Under the pieces are notes generated by a model. That model was not told the origin of the DNA, did no database searches, and saw nothing but the letters and a program-made list of their open reading frames with translations. From the NCBI RefSeq assembly GCF_016862435.1, contig NZ_BOMY01000020.1, positions 124,001-188,000 on the forward strand: a DNA stretch of 64,000 bases, in the 5' to 3' direction. The DNA comes from Paractinoplanes tereljensis (lineage in GTDB: Bacteria; Actinomycetota; Actinomycetes; Mycobacteriales; Micromonosporaceae). The position numbers and the translations under genes are program-made. Each line of letters opens with the position of its first letter. Position 1 is the stretch's first letter. Positions 1 to 8,220 of this stretch are shown one piece after another.

Positions 1-195
1 CTGCGCGAGCTGATCGCGAAGGGCGCCCTGAGCGGCCCGGTCCTCAACACCGACAACATCCAGGAGCTGTACGAGAGCCTGAAGGCGCGCGGTTTCACCG
101 ACTTCACCCAGGAGCCGACCAGCCACTTCTACGGCACCGACATGGGCCTGCGGGACCCGTCCGGCAACGCGATCCGCATCCTCCAGCAGGGCTGA
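1..195 (+). CDS. VOC-family (glyoxalase/dioxygenase fold) protein, C-terminal part
   Basis: This open frame enters from the left edge and ends at TGA 193-195, leaving 64 residues. The sequence contains a segment FYGTDMGLRDPSGNAIRI, which matches the last beta strands of vicinal-oxygen-chelate proteins: aromatic, then D-P-S/D-G-N, then a hydrophobic strand. The family includes glyoxalases, bleomycin-binding proteins and ring-cleaving dioxygenases, and the metal ligands needed to tell them apart are mostly upstream of the window. No specific substrate can be assigned. A hairpin about 30 bp downstream may terminate it. Confidence 0.75.
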   Translation: MRELIAKGALSGPVLNTDNIQELYESLKARGFTDFTQEPTSHFYGTDMGLRDPSGNAIRILQQG

Positions 196-224
196 CCGGT
201 TTACATCGGCGATCGTGATTGCTT

Positions 225-251
225 GGATTCCCTTATCTGACGGGGGAATCC
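225..251 (+). terminator. Hairpin between the VOC gene and the next gene
   Basis: GGATTCCC (225-232) pairs perfectly with GGGAATCC (244-251) around an 11-nt loop. There is no T tract. The right arm directly abuts the AGGAGGT ribosome-binding site (252-258) of the gene starting at 262, so the hairpin could end the upstream transcript or modulate access to that site. The choice between these is open. Confidence 0.4.
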
Positions 252-261
252 AGGAGGTTAA

Positions 262-936
262 ATGTTCACCATTCGGGGCCGGCGAGCACTCGCGACGGTT
301 GCGGCGGCGATGCTGGCCGGCCTTTCCATACTCACCGGCGCAACGCCCGCGCAGGCCCAGCACGGCCCGCTCGGGCAGCCGACGATCACCTTCCCGGACG
401 GGTCGGAGTCCGTCGCCGGCGGCACGGTGACCGTCACCTTCGACGCCGGCGGGGATCGACGGGTCACCGGATTCCGCTACAGCCTGGGCACCACCGACCT
501 GGGCCTGACGGCCACCGCCACCGAGCGAGGCGGAACCGCCACGGTCACCCTCGGCGTCGGCACGATCACCGGCGACCGGTCCCTGGTCGCGGCGGTGGTC
601 GACGGTCACGGCCGGGTGGGTCCGATGACCCAGGCCGCGATTCATGTGACGCCGACGTACCAGTTCACCGGCCGGGTGCTGAACGCGGCCACCTTCCTCG
701 GCGTACCGGACGTCGTCGTCACGCTAGAACCGGGCAACCTGCAGGCGACCACCGACGCCGACGGCGAATACGCCTTCGCCGCGGTCCCCGTGGGTTACTA
801 CACGGTCTCGGCGACGGCCGAGGGCTTCTGCTCGCCCAGCCAGACCTTCCTGATCTCCGGCCAGGGCGTGGAGTACGAGATCTACCTGTTCGCGCTCGAC
901 AGTGAGGTGTGCTCGCCGGCCGAAGTCACGAGTTGA
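262..936 (+). CDS. Secreted protein with Ig-like and carboxypeptidase-regulatory-like domains
   Basis: This 224-residue protein starts at ATG 262 behind a near-perfect AGGAGGT site. Residues 1-32 form a Sec signal peptide: basic RGRR, a hydrophobic stretch of Ala/Leu/Ile, and a likely cut after ATPAQA. Residues about 40-130 look like one Ig-like beta sandwich (TVTVTFDAGG...). Residues about 131-215 match the carboxypeptidase regulatory-like fold, with GRVLNA, the TDADGEYAF turn and GYYTVSATAEGF. Such domains serve as adhesive or spacer modules in exported proteins. No catalytic module is present, so the role is unknown and probably extracellular or wall-associated. Confidence 0.8.
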   Translation: MFTIRGRRALATVAAAMLAGLSILTGATPAQAQHGPLGQPTITFPDGSESVAGGTVTVTFDAGGDRRVTGFRYSLGTTDLGLTATATERGGTATVTLGVGTITGDRSLVAAVVDGHGRVGPMTQAAIHVTPTYQFTGRVLNAATFLGVPDVVVTLEPGNLQATTDADGEYAFAAVPVGYYTVSATAEGFCSPSQTFLISGQGVEYEIYLFALDSEVCSPAEVTS

Positions 937-957
937 CGATCGAGGAGGGCCACGGCG

Positions 958-1005
958 CCCTGGCTCGCCCGCTGCCGGAAAAGCATCTTCCGGAGCGAGC
1001 CAGGG
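958..1005. terminator. Long-stem convergent terminator hairpin
   Basis: CCCTGGCTCGC (958-968) pairs over 11 bp with GCGAGCCAGGG (995-1005). The loop holds a second small hairpin (CCGGAA/TTCCGG). It lies between two converging genes and could serve both. There is no T tract, as is common for actinobacterial terminators. Confidence 0.65.
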
Positions 1006-1080
1006 ATCCGCAGTGGACGCCGGATCGGGTGATCGTCGAGCTGCGCCCGGACCGCATGCACACCGGCCGGTAACTCGCGG

Positions 1081-2109
1081 TCAGTTGACGACGCGCAACT
1101 TCACCGCGTCGAAGGCCGGGGTCTGGTTGGCCCGTTCCATCATCGGGATGCGGTGCGAACCGTCACCGGCCCACGACGCGCACTGCGCGGTGCCCGAGGT
1201 CGGCAGGCCGGCCACCTGGATGGTCACCGTGTCCGGGGCCTTGCCGCCCTGCTTGTCCTCGGTCGCCACGAAGAACGCAGGTACCGGAGCCGGGTCCGGG
1301 GCGACCTTGGTCGAGGACAGCATCCGGCAGGCGGTGTGGAAGTGGCCGCGGACGATGCCGTTCTGCAGCACCGAGCTCTCCACGTAGTAACCACCGGCAC
1401 CGGCCGCCAGGAACCGGTCCCGGATCAGGTTCCGGGTGCTCACCTTGAGGGTGAACGGGGTGTTGACCTTGACCACCGGCGGCGACTGCGTGATCAGCAG
1501 CGACGCGTCGTTGGCGGCGCTGGCGACCTCACCGAACTCGGTGGAGACACAGCGGTCACCCTTCTGGAAACCGTCGTGCGCCAGCAGCTTGCTGGTGTCG
1601 CAGCTGTTGGTCAGGATGCCGAGGTTGGCGCCCGGCACCGCGGCGGCCGGCGCGGTCGTCGCGACCGGCTGCGCGTTGCCGTTGCCGTTCTGGCTGACCG
1701 TGCAGACGCCGAGCTGTTCGGCGTTCAGGTTGGGCTTGTTCGCGAACCGGCCGATCGCGATCTCGATCCGGTTGATCGTCGAGACGCGCTTGTCCTTGAG
1801 CGGGCCGAGGATCGAGTTCTGCACGAAGTTGTTGCCACCCTGGCCCTTGGTGGCGGCCAGCCGGTTGTTGGCCTCAGCGATCTGCTTGTCGAGCAGTTGA
1901 AGGTTGCTGTTCACGTCGGCCTGCGCCTGGGCCGGCACGGCCACACCGATTTTCACCTGCGGGCACACGATCGTGGGCGTTCCCTCCGCCGCGGACGCCA
2001 CCCCCAGCCCAACACCGGTGACGGTGATCGCGACGGCGACGACAGCGCCGATCCGCCAGCGACGCGAGTTGACACGGGAACCCCTGATCCGGGACTTGTA
2101 CATCGCCAT
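1081..2109 (-). CDS. Secreted protein of unknown function
   Basis: The protein is about 342 residues from ATG 2109, or 340 from ATG 2103. I chose 2109 because GAAGG lies about 5 nt upstream of it. The N-terminus is an export signal: several Arg/Lys, then a hydrophobic core (VVAVAITVTGVGLG) ending in ASA. The mature part has an Ala/Asn/Gln-rich helical segment (about 50-150), a Pro/Ala linker, and a C-terminal beta-rich domain with four Cys and a GHFHTACRM motif. I do not recognise the family. A CebR-like palindrome upstream (2155-2168) suggests cello-oligosaccharide-linked control, hence a possible link to polysaccharide use. Confidence 0.7.
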   Translation of the reverse strand: MAMYKSRIRGSRVNSRRWRIGAVVAVAITVTGVGLGVASAAEGTPTIVCPQVKIGVAVPAQAQADVNSNLQLLDKQIAEANNRLAATKGQGGNNFVQNSILGPLKDKRVSTINRIEIAIGRFANKPNLNAEQLGVCTVSQNGNGNAQPVATTAPAAAVPGANLGILTNSCDTSKLLAHDGFQKGDRCVSTEFGEVASAANDASLLITQSPPVVKVNTPFTLKVSTRNLIRDRFLAAGAGGYYVESSVLQNGIVRGHFHTACRMLSSTKVAPDPAPVPAFFVATEDKQGGKAPDTVTIQVAGLPTSGTAQCASWAGDGSHRIPMMERANQTPAFDAVKLRVVN

Positions 2110-2154
2110 CCACGCCTTCAGCCAAGAACAACTGGTTGTCTCTGGCCACAGATA

Positions 2155-2168
2155 CGGGAGCGCTCCCA
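2155..2168. promoter_or_regulatory. CebR/CelR-like LacI-family operator
   Basis: The sequence CGGGAGCGCTCCCA contains the perfect 12-bp palindrome GGGAGCGCTCCC (2156-2167). The published CebR/CelR operator of actinomycetes is TGGGAGCGCTCCCA, so this site differs by one flanking base. It lies about 46 bp upstream of the leftward secreted-protein gene and about 92 bp upstream of the rightward NTF2/UPF0158 gene. Confidence 0.6.
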
Positions 2169-2259
2169 CCCGGGTTCAATCCGAATGGATGAATCTTACG
2201 ACTACGGTGGGGTCATTCACACCGGTGCCGCAGAGGAAGCGTCGCAGAGGAAGCCGAAG

Positions 2260-3168
2260 ATGAACAGTCCACGTGAGGTGTTTCTCCGGTTGGTGCAGGG
2301 CGTCTGTGACGGTCCCTACGAGGATCTGGCCGGGCTCTACGCCGAGCAGACCCACGTCAGCCACCCGTTCCATCCGCTCGGGCCGGCGCCGCTCACCAGC
2401 CGGGCCGAGCTGCACGAACACTTCACCGCGCCGCCGCCGGAAGCCCGCACGCTGAGCCGCAAGCCGGTCGACATCACCGTGCACGAGACCACCGACCCCG
2501 AGGTGATCGTCGCCGAGTTCGCCTACCAGGGTCACGTCGTCGAGACCGGCGAGGCGTTCACCGTGCCGTGTGTCTTCGTCCTGCGGATCCGGGACGGGCT
2601 GATCGTGGAGTCTCGCGACTACATCGACCCGATCGCCAGCGCCCGGGCCTGGGGCCGGCTCGACGACCTGCTGACCGCCCTTCGCCCGGCCCCGGCGAGC
2701 CAGACGCTGGACATCGACCGGCTGGAGCTCGAAGAGCTGGCGGAGGCGCTGCAGGATCAGAACGGGTACGAGCGTCGCTGGCTCATCCACCCGGTCACCG
2801 GCGAGCTGACGTTCTGGACCGAGGACACCGGCATCGACGGCAACAACCCGATCGACCTGGACGAACTCGACCCGGACCTGATCCTGGTGGAACCCCTGCC
2901 GTCCCGCATCTGGTTCCGCGACATGGCCGACTTCGCCGTGCGCTCGGGCCAGGACCGGCTGACCCGGGCCCTGGAGGGAAAGGGCGCCTTCCGGCGCTTC
3001 AAAGACGAGCTGCACCAGCGCCACCCCGACCTGGTCTCGGTCTGGAATAAATTCCGGAACGTACGGGCGTCCCGCCACGCCGTCGACTGGCTGCTCGACA
3101 ACGCCCTGATCACCGAAGACCAGGCCCAGCGCTACCGCACCGAACACCCCGACCCAGACGTGCCTTGA
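2260..3168 (+). CDS. NTF2/SnoaL-like domain fused to a UPF0158-type domain
   Basis: The start is ATG 2260, giving 302 residues; the frame is open further upstream, but that part reads as antisense of the secreted-protein gene. Residues 1-140 match the SnoaL/NTF2-like cone fold: a helix with LVQGVCDGPYEDLAGLYAE, then HVSHPFHPLG and the strand-rich FVLRIRDGLIVESRDYID. After an Ala/Pro linker, residues about 150-302 resemble the UPF0158 family, with an acidic DIDRLELEELAEAL start, a WLIHPVTGELTFW strand and a basic helical end. The two domains are normally separate proteins. Neither predicts a reaction, so the product is hypothetical. Confidence 0.7.
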   Translation: MNSPREVFLRLVQGVCDGPYEDLAGLYAEQTHVSHPFHPLGPAPLTSRAELHEHFTAPPPEARTLSRKPVDITVHETTDPEVIVAEFAYQGHVVETGEAFTVPCVFVLRIRDGLIVESRDYIDPIASARAWGRLDDLLTALRPAPASQTLDIDRLELEELAEALQDQNGYERRWLIHPVTGELTFWTEDTGIDGNNPIDLDELDPDLILVEPLPSRIWFRDMADFAVRSGQDRLTRALEGKGAFRRFKDELHQRHPDLVSVWNKFRNVRASRHAVDWLLDNALITEDQAQRYRTEHPDPDVP

Positions 3169-3309
3169 CACACCTCTGAACATCTTTCGGACTCGAGGTC
3201 TGGCGTTCCGCACTCGCCGCACCGATCGACGCGCGCCGGTTTCCAAGAGCTGCCCACTCTCGCCGGGGGTGGGCTTACGGAACTGGCGGATTTACCCATA
3301 AAGAAAGAT

Positions 3310-3400
3310 CCCTTTTCCGTACGCGTCGGTCCGCTCCCGTGGCACTCGGTCCCGCTGAGCGGAACTCACCCTCCGCGCGCCCGCAACGGGCGGTCCCGGC
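3310..3400 (+). repeat. Dispersed intergenic repeat, copy 1
   Basis: This block shares most of its bases with the reverse complement of 8930-9019, including CCCTTTTCCGTACGCG, CCGCTCCCGTGGCACTC and ACTCACCCTCCGCGCGCCCG. A second, inverted match to the first 15 bases occurs at 3538-3552 (CGTACCGGAAAAGGG), so a 243-bp stretch is bracketed by short inverted repeats. It fills most of the 417-bp gap between 3168 and 3586. I see no convincing gene in that gap. Confidence 0.55.
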
Positions 3401-3585
3401 CCAAGACCCCAACCCCACCCACCCCGCCGGCGGAATGGTTTGTTCGGTTGCGCGAAAGACGCGGCACGCGCCGGTGATGCACGCTGGTCGCGCGGTGGCG
3501 GCGGTCGGGGGTAATTGCGGTTGTCGACGGTGTCAGCCGTACCGGAAAAGGGTTTGTTTCTCGGGACCCTGATCCTGAAAGGTGC

Positions 3586-4254
3586 CTAGCCGGCGGCTGA
3601 GCTGATCAAGGCGAGGTCGAAGCCCCAGGCATCCAGGACGTCGCCGTGGCCCCTCTCGCGGGCCAACTCGGCCACGGCCGGGAACAGCCGTAGCGCGCCG
3701 CCGGCGACCTTCGCCGGTTGCAGCTCGGCGGTCCAGAACGGCGACAGTGGATAGGTCGCCAATTCCCAATCAAGATATTTGTTGTACGGGCGGAGCCGCC
3801 CGTGCAGCGCGAACACGGTCGCCAGCAGCCACGGGATGCTCTCCATCTCGTCGAGCCGGGCAGCCTCCGGGAAACCGTCGCGGCGGCTCTTGACCGCGCG
3901 ATAGAGCTGGTTGACATAGGCGTCCAACCCGGCGCGCGCCCACTCGGCCGCCTCCGCCGCGGTCGGCGTCGCCTGCCGTTCGACGAGCGCGGTGATCTGG
4001 CCGTCGAGCCGGTCCAGCAGGACCTGCGCACCCCGGTAGGCGTACCGCTGCCAGGTCGTAGAGGTGTCGGCCAGCGCCTCCACCGTGCACGTCACCTGAT
4101 CGAGCGCGGCGGTGCGGACGTCGTGCCGCCACGGCGTGGACTGCTCGGCCACCACCACGACCAGGTCGAGGTCGGAATGGTCGGTGGCGGTACCCCGGGC
4201 GCGGGAACCGGTGAGGACGGCCCCTAGAACGTCGGAACCGAACGTCAGGTCCAT
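3586..4254 (-). CDS. Nucleotidyltransferase-domain protein
   Basis: This 222-residue protein starts at ATG 4254. Residues 10-35 carry the polymerase-beta-type nucleotidyltransferase signature: GSRARG, then SDLDLVVVV with the two metal-binding Asp. The rest is helical and resembles the C-terminal helical domain of aminoglycoside-nucleotidyltransferase-like or DUF4111-type proteins, without a specific match I can name. Its start overlaps the end of the upstream nitroreductase gene by 10 bp, so translation is probably coupled. The substrate could be an antibiotic, a protein or a nucleotide; the sequence does not decide. Confidence 0.75.
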   Translation of the reverse strand: MDLTFGSDVLGAVLTGSRARGTATDHSDLDLVVVVAEQSTPWRHDVRTAALDQVTCTVEALADTSTTWQRYAYRGAQVLLDRLDGQITALVERQATPTAAEAAEWARAGLDAYVNQLYRAVKSRRDGFPEAARLDEMESIPWLLATVFALHGRLRPYNKYLDWELATYPLSPFWTAELQPAKVAGGALRLFPAVAELARERGHGDVLDAWGFDLALISSAAG

Positions 4255-4838
4255 CGGCCCCGGCGGACCACGTCGTCCTTGGGGCGGCGCCGGCTGCTGA
4301 AGTCGCGGGCCGGCTCGTCGCTGTAGCCGATCGAGATCGCGCCGATCGGGTTCAGGTGCTCCGGCACGCCGAACTCCGTACGGAAATGGGCGACCCGGTC
4401 GGCCGGCAGGCCGAAGAAGCAGGCCCCCAGCCCGGCGTCGACGGCGGTCAGCAGCATCAGCAGCGCGGCGAAGCCGGTGTCGATGTCCCAGTAGGGCGCC
4501 GGCCACCACGCGTCGGACCGGTCGCCGTGGCCCTTGTCGGCCTGCGCGTACCGGTCGAGGTAGGCGTCCTTGTTGGCCAGCGGCACGATCAGCAACGGCG
4601 CCTGGACGTTGGCCGCGAACCACCGCTCGGGGTCCTCGTCGGGGCGGGCTGAGTCCCGGAAAAGAGCGATGTCGGCTGGAGTGTCCAGGACCAGGAAACC
4701 CCAGCCCTGCGAGAAGCCGGCCGACGGGGCTCGCAGCCCGTTGTCGACGATGCGGTCGATCACCTCGGGCGGCACCGGCCGGTCCGGATCGTAGGAGCGA
4801 ACCATGCGGCGATGCCGGACCACGTCCTGAAAGTCCAT
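4245..4838 (-). CDS. Nitroreductase-family FMN oxidoreductase
   Basis: The 197-residue protein starts at ATG 4838 (MDFQDVVRHRRMVRSYDPDRP). The N-terminal RR.VR.Y motif and LRAPSAGFSQGW segment bind FMN phosphate in this family. GLGACFFGLP and IGAISIGY are the usual later signatures. Enzymes of this class are FMN-dependent homodimers that use NAD(P)H to reduce nitro compounds, quinones or flavins. It is the middle gene of a leftward run, 16 bp after the thioredoxin-reductase-like gene and overlapping the nucleotidyltransferase gene, which suggests one redox-linked transcript. Confidence 0.85.
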   Translation of the reverse strand: MDFQDVVRHRRMVRSYDPDRPVPPEVIDRIVDNGLRAPSAGFSQGWGFLVLDTPADIALFRDSARPDEDPERWFAANVQAPLLIVPLANKDAYLDRYAQADKGHGDRSDAWWPAPYWDIDTGFAALLMLLTAVDAGLGACFFGLPADRVAHFRTEFGVPEHLNPIGAISIGYSDEPARDFSSRRRPKDDVVRRGRWT

Positions 4839-4854
4839 TGTGGCAACGTACCGT

Positions 4855-6525
4855 TCAGGCGCGGAACGCGAGGGCCTGGTGAACCGAGCGGACCGCGCTC
4901 GCACCCTCCCCCACCGCCGCCGCGACCCGCTTCATCGACTCCGAACGCACGTCACCGGCCGCGAACACGCCCGGCACGCTGGTCTCGAACGCCAGCGGCC
5001 CGCGCCCCACCCCGGTCCAGCGGTCCCCCAACTGCACGTCGGTGGGCAGGAAGCCGTTGTCGTCGAGGGCCACCCCGGTCAGCCAATCGGTCGCCGGGGC
5101 AGCGCCGATGAAGCAGAACAGCCCGAAGCAGCCGCACGATTCGGGCTCACCCGCCGACGTCAAGGTGATCTCGGAAAGGCGGTGGGCCCCCGAGAGTGCC
5201 GTGACCTCGGTCGCCGTGCGCACGGTGATGCGCGGCTCGGCCAGGATGCGGTCGACCAGGTAGCTGGACATCTTGGCGTACAGATCCTGGCCGCGGACCA
5301 CCAGCGTGACCTGCCCGGCCCGCCGGGCCAGATAGATGGCCGCCTGGCCGGCCGAGTTCGCGCCGCCCACCACCGTCACCGGCAGGCCGGCCACCGCCTG
5401 CGCCTCCAGGTCGGTCGCCGCGTAGTAGATGCCGTTGCCGACGAAGTGCGGCCAGCGGTCGAGCGGCAGGTTGCGGTAGGCCGCGCCGGTCGCGACAAGC
5501 ACCGTGCGGGTCGGGATCTCGGTGCCGTCGATCAGCGTGATCACGTGGCCGTCCGGGCCGGAGTCGAGCGACGCCACCGCGCACGGGCTGGCCAGGTGGG
5601 CGCCGAACTTCAGCGCCTGCACCGCGGCCCGGCCGGTCAGCGCCGCGCCGCTGAGCCCGAACGGGAAGCCCATGTAGTTCTCGATCCGCGAGCTCGCGGC
5701 GGCCTGGCCGCCGGTGGCGACCGCGTCCAGCAGCACGGTCTCCAAACCCTCGGATGCGCCGTAGACCGCGGCGGCCAGGCCCGCCGGCCCGGCGCCGACG
5801 ATGGTGAGGTCGGCAACCCCTTTGGGCGTACGCCGATAGGTGAGTCCCAGATGCTGGCTGAGGATGCCCGGATTGACCCGGCGGAGGGTTTCCCGGGGGG
5901 TGACCACCGCGGGCAGGTCGTCGTCGGTCAGGCCGGCCTCGGTCATCGCCTTCCGGCCCTCGTCCGAGGTGTCGGTGAGCCACAGGTGCGGCTGCTCCTG
6001 CCGGGCCAGGAAGGTCTGCAACGCCAGCCCGCCACCGGAGGTCGGGTCGCCGATCACCTCGAGGTTGCGGCCGGTGCGCCGGGCGAGCAGCACCCGCCGG
6101 GCCACGAACCCGCGCAGCAGCAGGTCGCTGAGCTCGGCGTCCTGTGCCATCAGCAACCGGAACCCGGCCGGGTCGATCCGGTGGATCACGCCGGCCTCGG
6201 CGACCCGCGCGGACAGCAGCCGGGTCTGCCCGGTGAGCAGGTTCAACTCCCCGGCGAACTGGCCCGGTCCGGCCGACAGGAACAGCTCCTCCGGCGCGGT
6301 CGCGGTCGGCGTCCCGACGATCTCGACAGTCCCGGTCTCGACCAGGATCAGGTCGCAGTCCTCGTCGCCGACGTCGAACAGGATGTCGCCGACGGCCACC
6401 TCGTGCCGGCTGCCGTACGACACCGCGCGGCTGAACAAATGCGGCTCGATCTGCGGAAACGCGTTCGCGAAGAGCTCGCTCTCCTGCTCGCCGAGCTCGG
6501 GAAACACGGTTGGGTAGGTCGACAC
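4855..6525 (-). CDS. Cyclic-nucleotide-binding domain fused to thioredoxin-reductase-like FAD oxidoreductase
   Basis: GTG 6525 gives 556 residues. Residues about 15-140 form a cyclic-nucleotide-binding beta barrel (VGDILFDVGDEDCDLILVETGTV; FAGELNLLTGQ). A linker follows, and from about residue 240 a two-dinucleotide-domain reductase begins: GAGPAGLAAAVYGASEGL for FAD and VVGGANSAGQAAIYLAR for NAD(P)H. The position of the redox CxxC of true thioredoxin reductases reads YYAATDLEA, so that active site is missing. A Cys-rich CGCFGLFCF occurs further on, and AAGDVR near the end binds FAD. It is probably an NAD(P)H-dependent flavoprotein gated by a nucleotide or similar ligand. It leads the leftward operon. 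Confidence 0.85.
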   Translation of the reverse strand: MSTYPTVFPELGEQESELFANAFPQIEPHLFSRAVSYGSRHEVAVGDILFDVGDEDCDLILVETGTVEIVGTPTATAPEELFLSAGPGQFAGELNLLTGQTRLLSARVAEAGVIHRIDPAGFRLLMAQDAELSDLLLRGFVARRVLLARRTGRNLEVIGDPTSGGGLALQTFLARQEQPHLWLTDTSDEGRKAMTEAGLTDDDLPAVVTPRETLRRVNPGILSQHLGLTYRRTPKGVADLTIVGAGPAGLAAAVYGASEGLETVLLDAVATGGQAAASSRIENYMGFPFGLSGAALTGRAAVQALKFGAHLASPCAVASLDSGPDGHVITLIDGTEIPTRTVLVATGAAYRNLPLDRWPHFVGNGIYYAATDLEAQAVAGLPVTVVGGANSAGQAAIYLARRAGQVTLVVRGQDLYAKMSSYLVDRILAEPRITVRTATEVTALSGAHRLSEITLTSAGEPESCGCFGLFCFIGAAPATDWLTGVALDDNGFLPTDVQLGDRWTGVGRGPLAFETSVPGVFAAGDVRSESMKRVAAAVGEGASAVRSVHQALAFRA

Positions 6526-6587
6526 CCCGGAATCGTCGCAGAGCCCTCCCACAGTCGCCAACGGGCGTCCGGTATGGTTCTCCTAAC

Positions 6588-6660
6588 GCGGACGTAGCGC
6601 AGCTGGTAGCGCATCACCTTGCCAAGGTGAGGGTCGCGGGTTCGAATCCCGTCGTCCGCT
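6588..6660 (+). tRNA. tRNA-Gly (GCC)
   Basis: The 73-nt sequence folds as a tRNA. The acceptor stem is GCGGACG/CGTCCGC. The anticodon arm TCACC-TTGCCAA-GGTGA places GCC at positions 34-36. The T arm is GCGGG-TTCGAAT-CCCGT, with the standard TTCGAAT loop. CCA is not encoded. It is followed 21 bp later by a thiolase-like gene. Confidence 0.95.
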
Positions 6661-6681
6661 CTTTTCCTCCCGGGAGTCGCG

Positions 6682-8217
6682 GTGCTGGACCCTCGTACAC
6701 CGGTGGTGGTCGGCGTCGGCCAATTCGCCGAACGCCTTGACGATCCGGATTATCAACATCTTTCCGCCGTTCAGCTGGCCGCCATCGCGGCCCGCGCGGC
6801 GCTGGCCGACACCGGCGCCGATGTGATCAAGGTCGCCGAGGCGATCGACGTGATCGCCGGGGTGCGGCAGTTCGACATCTCGGTGCCCGGCGCCGAGTCA
6901 CCGCTGGGCCGCTCGGACAACTTTCCCCGCTCGGTCGCCTCCCGGCTGGGCGCGAAACCGCGCCGGGCCGTCCTCGAGGTCACCGGCGGCCAGTCACCGC
7001 AGCATCTGGTCAACGAGTTCGCCGCGGCCATCGCCGCCGGCGAGGCCGGCGTCGTCCTACTGGCCGGCGCCGAAGCCATTTCCACCATCGAGGCGTACGC
7101 CGAGGCCGACGACCGACCGGATTTCACCGAGCACGCCGACGGTGACCTGGAGGACCGCGGTTACGGCCTCGACGGCATGATGTCGATGACCCTGATGGCG
7201 CACGGCCTGGCCGAGATGCCCGCGCAGTACGCACTGCTGGAGAACGCCCGCCGCGCCCGCCTCGGCCTGTCCCGCTCCGCCTACGCCGACGCGATGGGCG
7301 CCCTGTTCGCCCCGTTCACCGAGGTCGCGGCGGCCAACCCGATCGCCGCCTCGCGGGTGGTCCGGGACGCCACCGAACTCGCCACCACCGGCCGGCCGAT
7401 CACCGACCCGTACACGCTCTATCTGGTGGCCCGGGACAAGGTCAACCAGGGCGCCGCCGTACTCCTCATGCCGTTGTCCGAAGCGGACCGGCTCGGCGTG
7501 CCGGCCAACCGCCGGGTTTTCCTGGCCGGCCACGCCGACCTGCGCGAACGCGACCTGATGGAACGGCCCGACCTGGGTTCGTCGCCGGCCGCCGCGGCCG
7601 CCGCCCGGCACGCCCTCGAGGTGGCCGGCATCGGCCCGGGCGACCTGGCCACGATCGACCTGTACAGCTGCTTCCCGATCGCGGTCTTCACCGTGGCCGA
7701 CGCGCTCGGCCTGGCCCCGGACGACCCGCGCGGCCTGACCGTGACCGGCGGCCTGCCGTTCTTCGGCGGCCCCGGCAACAACTACTCGATGCACGCCATC
7801 GCCGCGACCGTCGAGCGCCTGCGCGGTACACCCGGTTTCGGCTTCGTCGGCGCCAACGGCGGCTCGATGACCAAGTATTCGGCCGGCGTCTACAGCTCGA
7901 CCCCGGTCGCCTGGGTGGCCGACGACAGCGCCGGCGTGCAGGCGTCGCTCGACGAGGTCCCGGTGGTCACCGAGGCCGAGGAGGCCGACGGCCCGGCGAC
8001 AATCGAGACCTACACCGTGAAGTACGGCCGGGAGGGCCGCCGCCGCGGCATCGTGATCGGCCGGCTCGACGACGGCCGGCGCTTCGTCGCCAAGGGCCCC
8101 GCCGACTTCCTCGCCGACCCGGCCACCGAGCCGATCGGCCACCGGGTGGAGGTCCGCTCGACCGGTCTGGCCAACGAGGTCACCGTGCCGGTCCCCGGCA
8201 CCCCGGGTACTGTCTGA
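6682..8217 (+). CDS. Thiolase-superfamily protein with C-terminal OB-like domain
   Basis: The 511-residue protein starts at GTG 6682. Residues 1-400 follow the thiolase/SCP-x fold: RTPVVVGVGQF, VVLLAGAEA, DLYSCFPIAVF and GGPGNNYSMHAIAA, where the His is in the expected place. The usual N-terminal nucleophilic Cys segment reads VTGGQSPQHLVNEF, so the canonical Cys is absent. Residues about 435-505 look like the OB-fold tail found in this acetyl-CoA-acetyltransferase-like subfamily. Family members are linked to fatty acid or sterol side-chain breakdown, but the missing Cys makes ordinary thiolysis doubtful. A STAS gene starts 3 bp after the stop. Confidence 0.8.
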   Translation: MLDPRTPVVVGVGQFAERLDDPDYQHLSAVQLAAIAARAALADTGADVIKVAEAIDVIAGVRQFDISVPGAESPLGRSDNFPRSVASRLGAKPRRAVLEVTGGQSPQHLVNEFAAAIAAGEAGVVLLAGAEAISTIEAYAEADDRPDFTEHADGDLEDRGYGLDGMMSMTLMAHGLAEMPAQYALLENARRARLGLSRSAYADAMGALFAPFTEVAAANPIAASRVVRDATELATTGRPITDPYTLYLVARDKVNQGAAVLLMPLSEADRLGVPANRRVFLAGHADLRERDLMERPDLGSSPAAAAAARHALEVAGIGPGDLATIDLYSCFPIAVFTVADALGLAPDDPRGLTVTGGLPFFGGPGNNYSMHAIAATVERLRGTPGFGFVGANGGSMTKYSAGVYSSTPVAWVADDSAGVQASLDEVPVVTEAEEADGPATIETYTVKYGREGRRRGIVIGRLDDGRRFVAKGPADFLADPATEPIGHRVEVRSTGLANEVTVPVPGTPGTV

Positions 8218-8220
8218 CGA

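Noticed and set aside
3339..3572. Small Cys-containing open frame in the 3.2-3.6 kb gap
   Set aside because: It lies over the dispersed repeat, has no ribosome-binding site, and the matching stretch at 8.9 kb does not keep the same frame.
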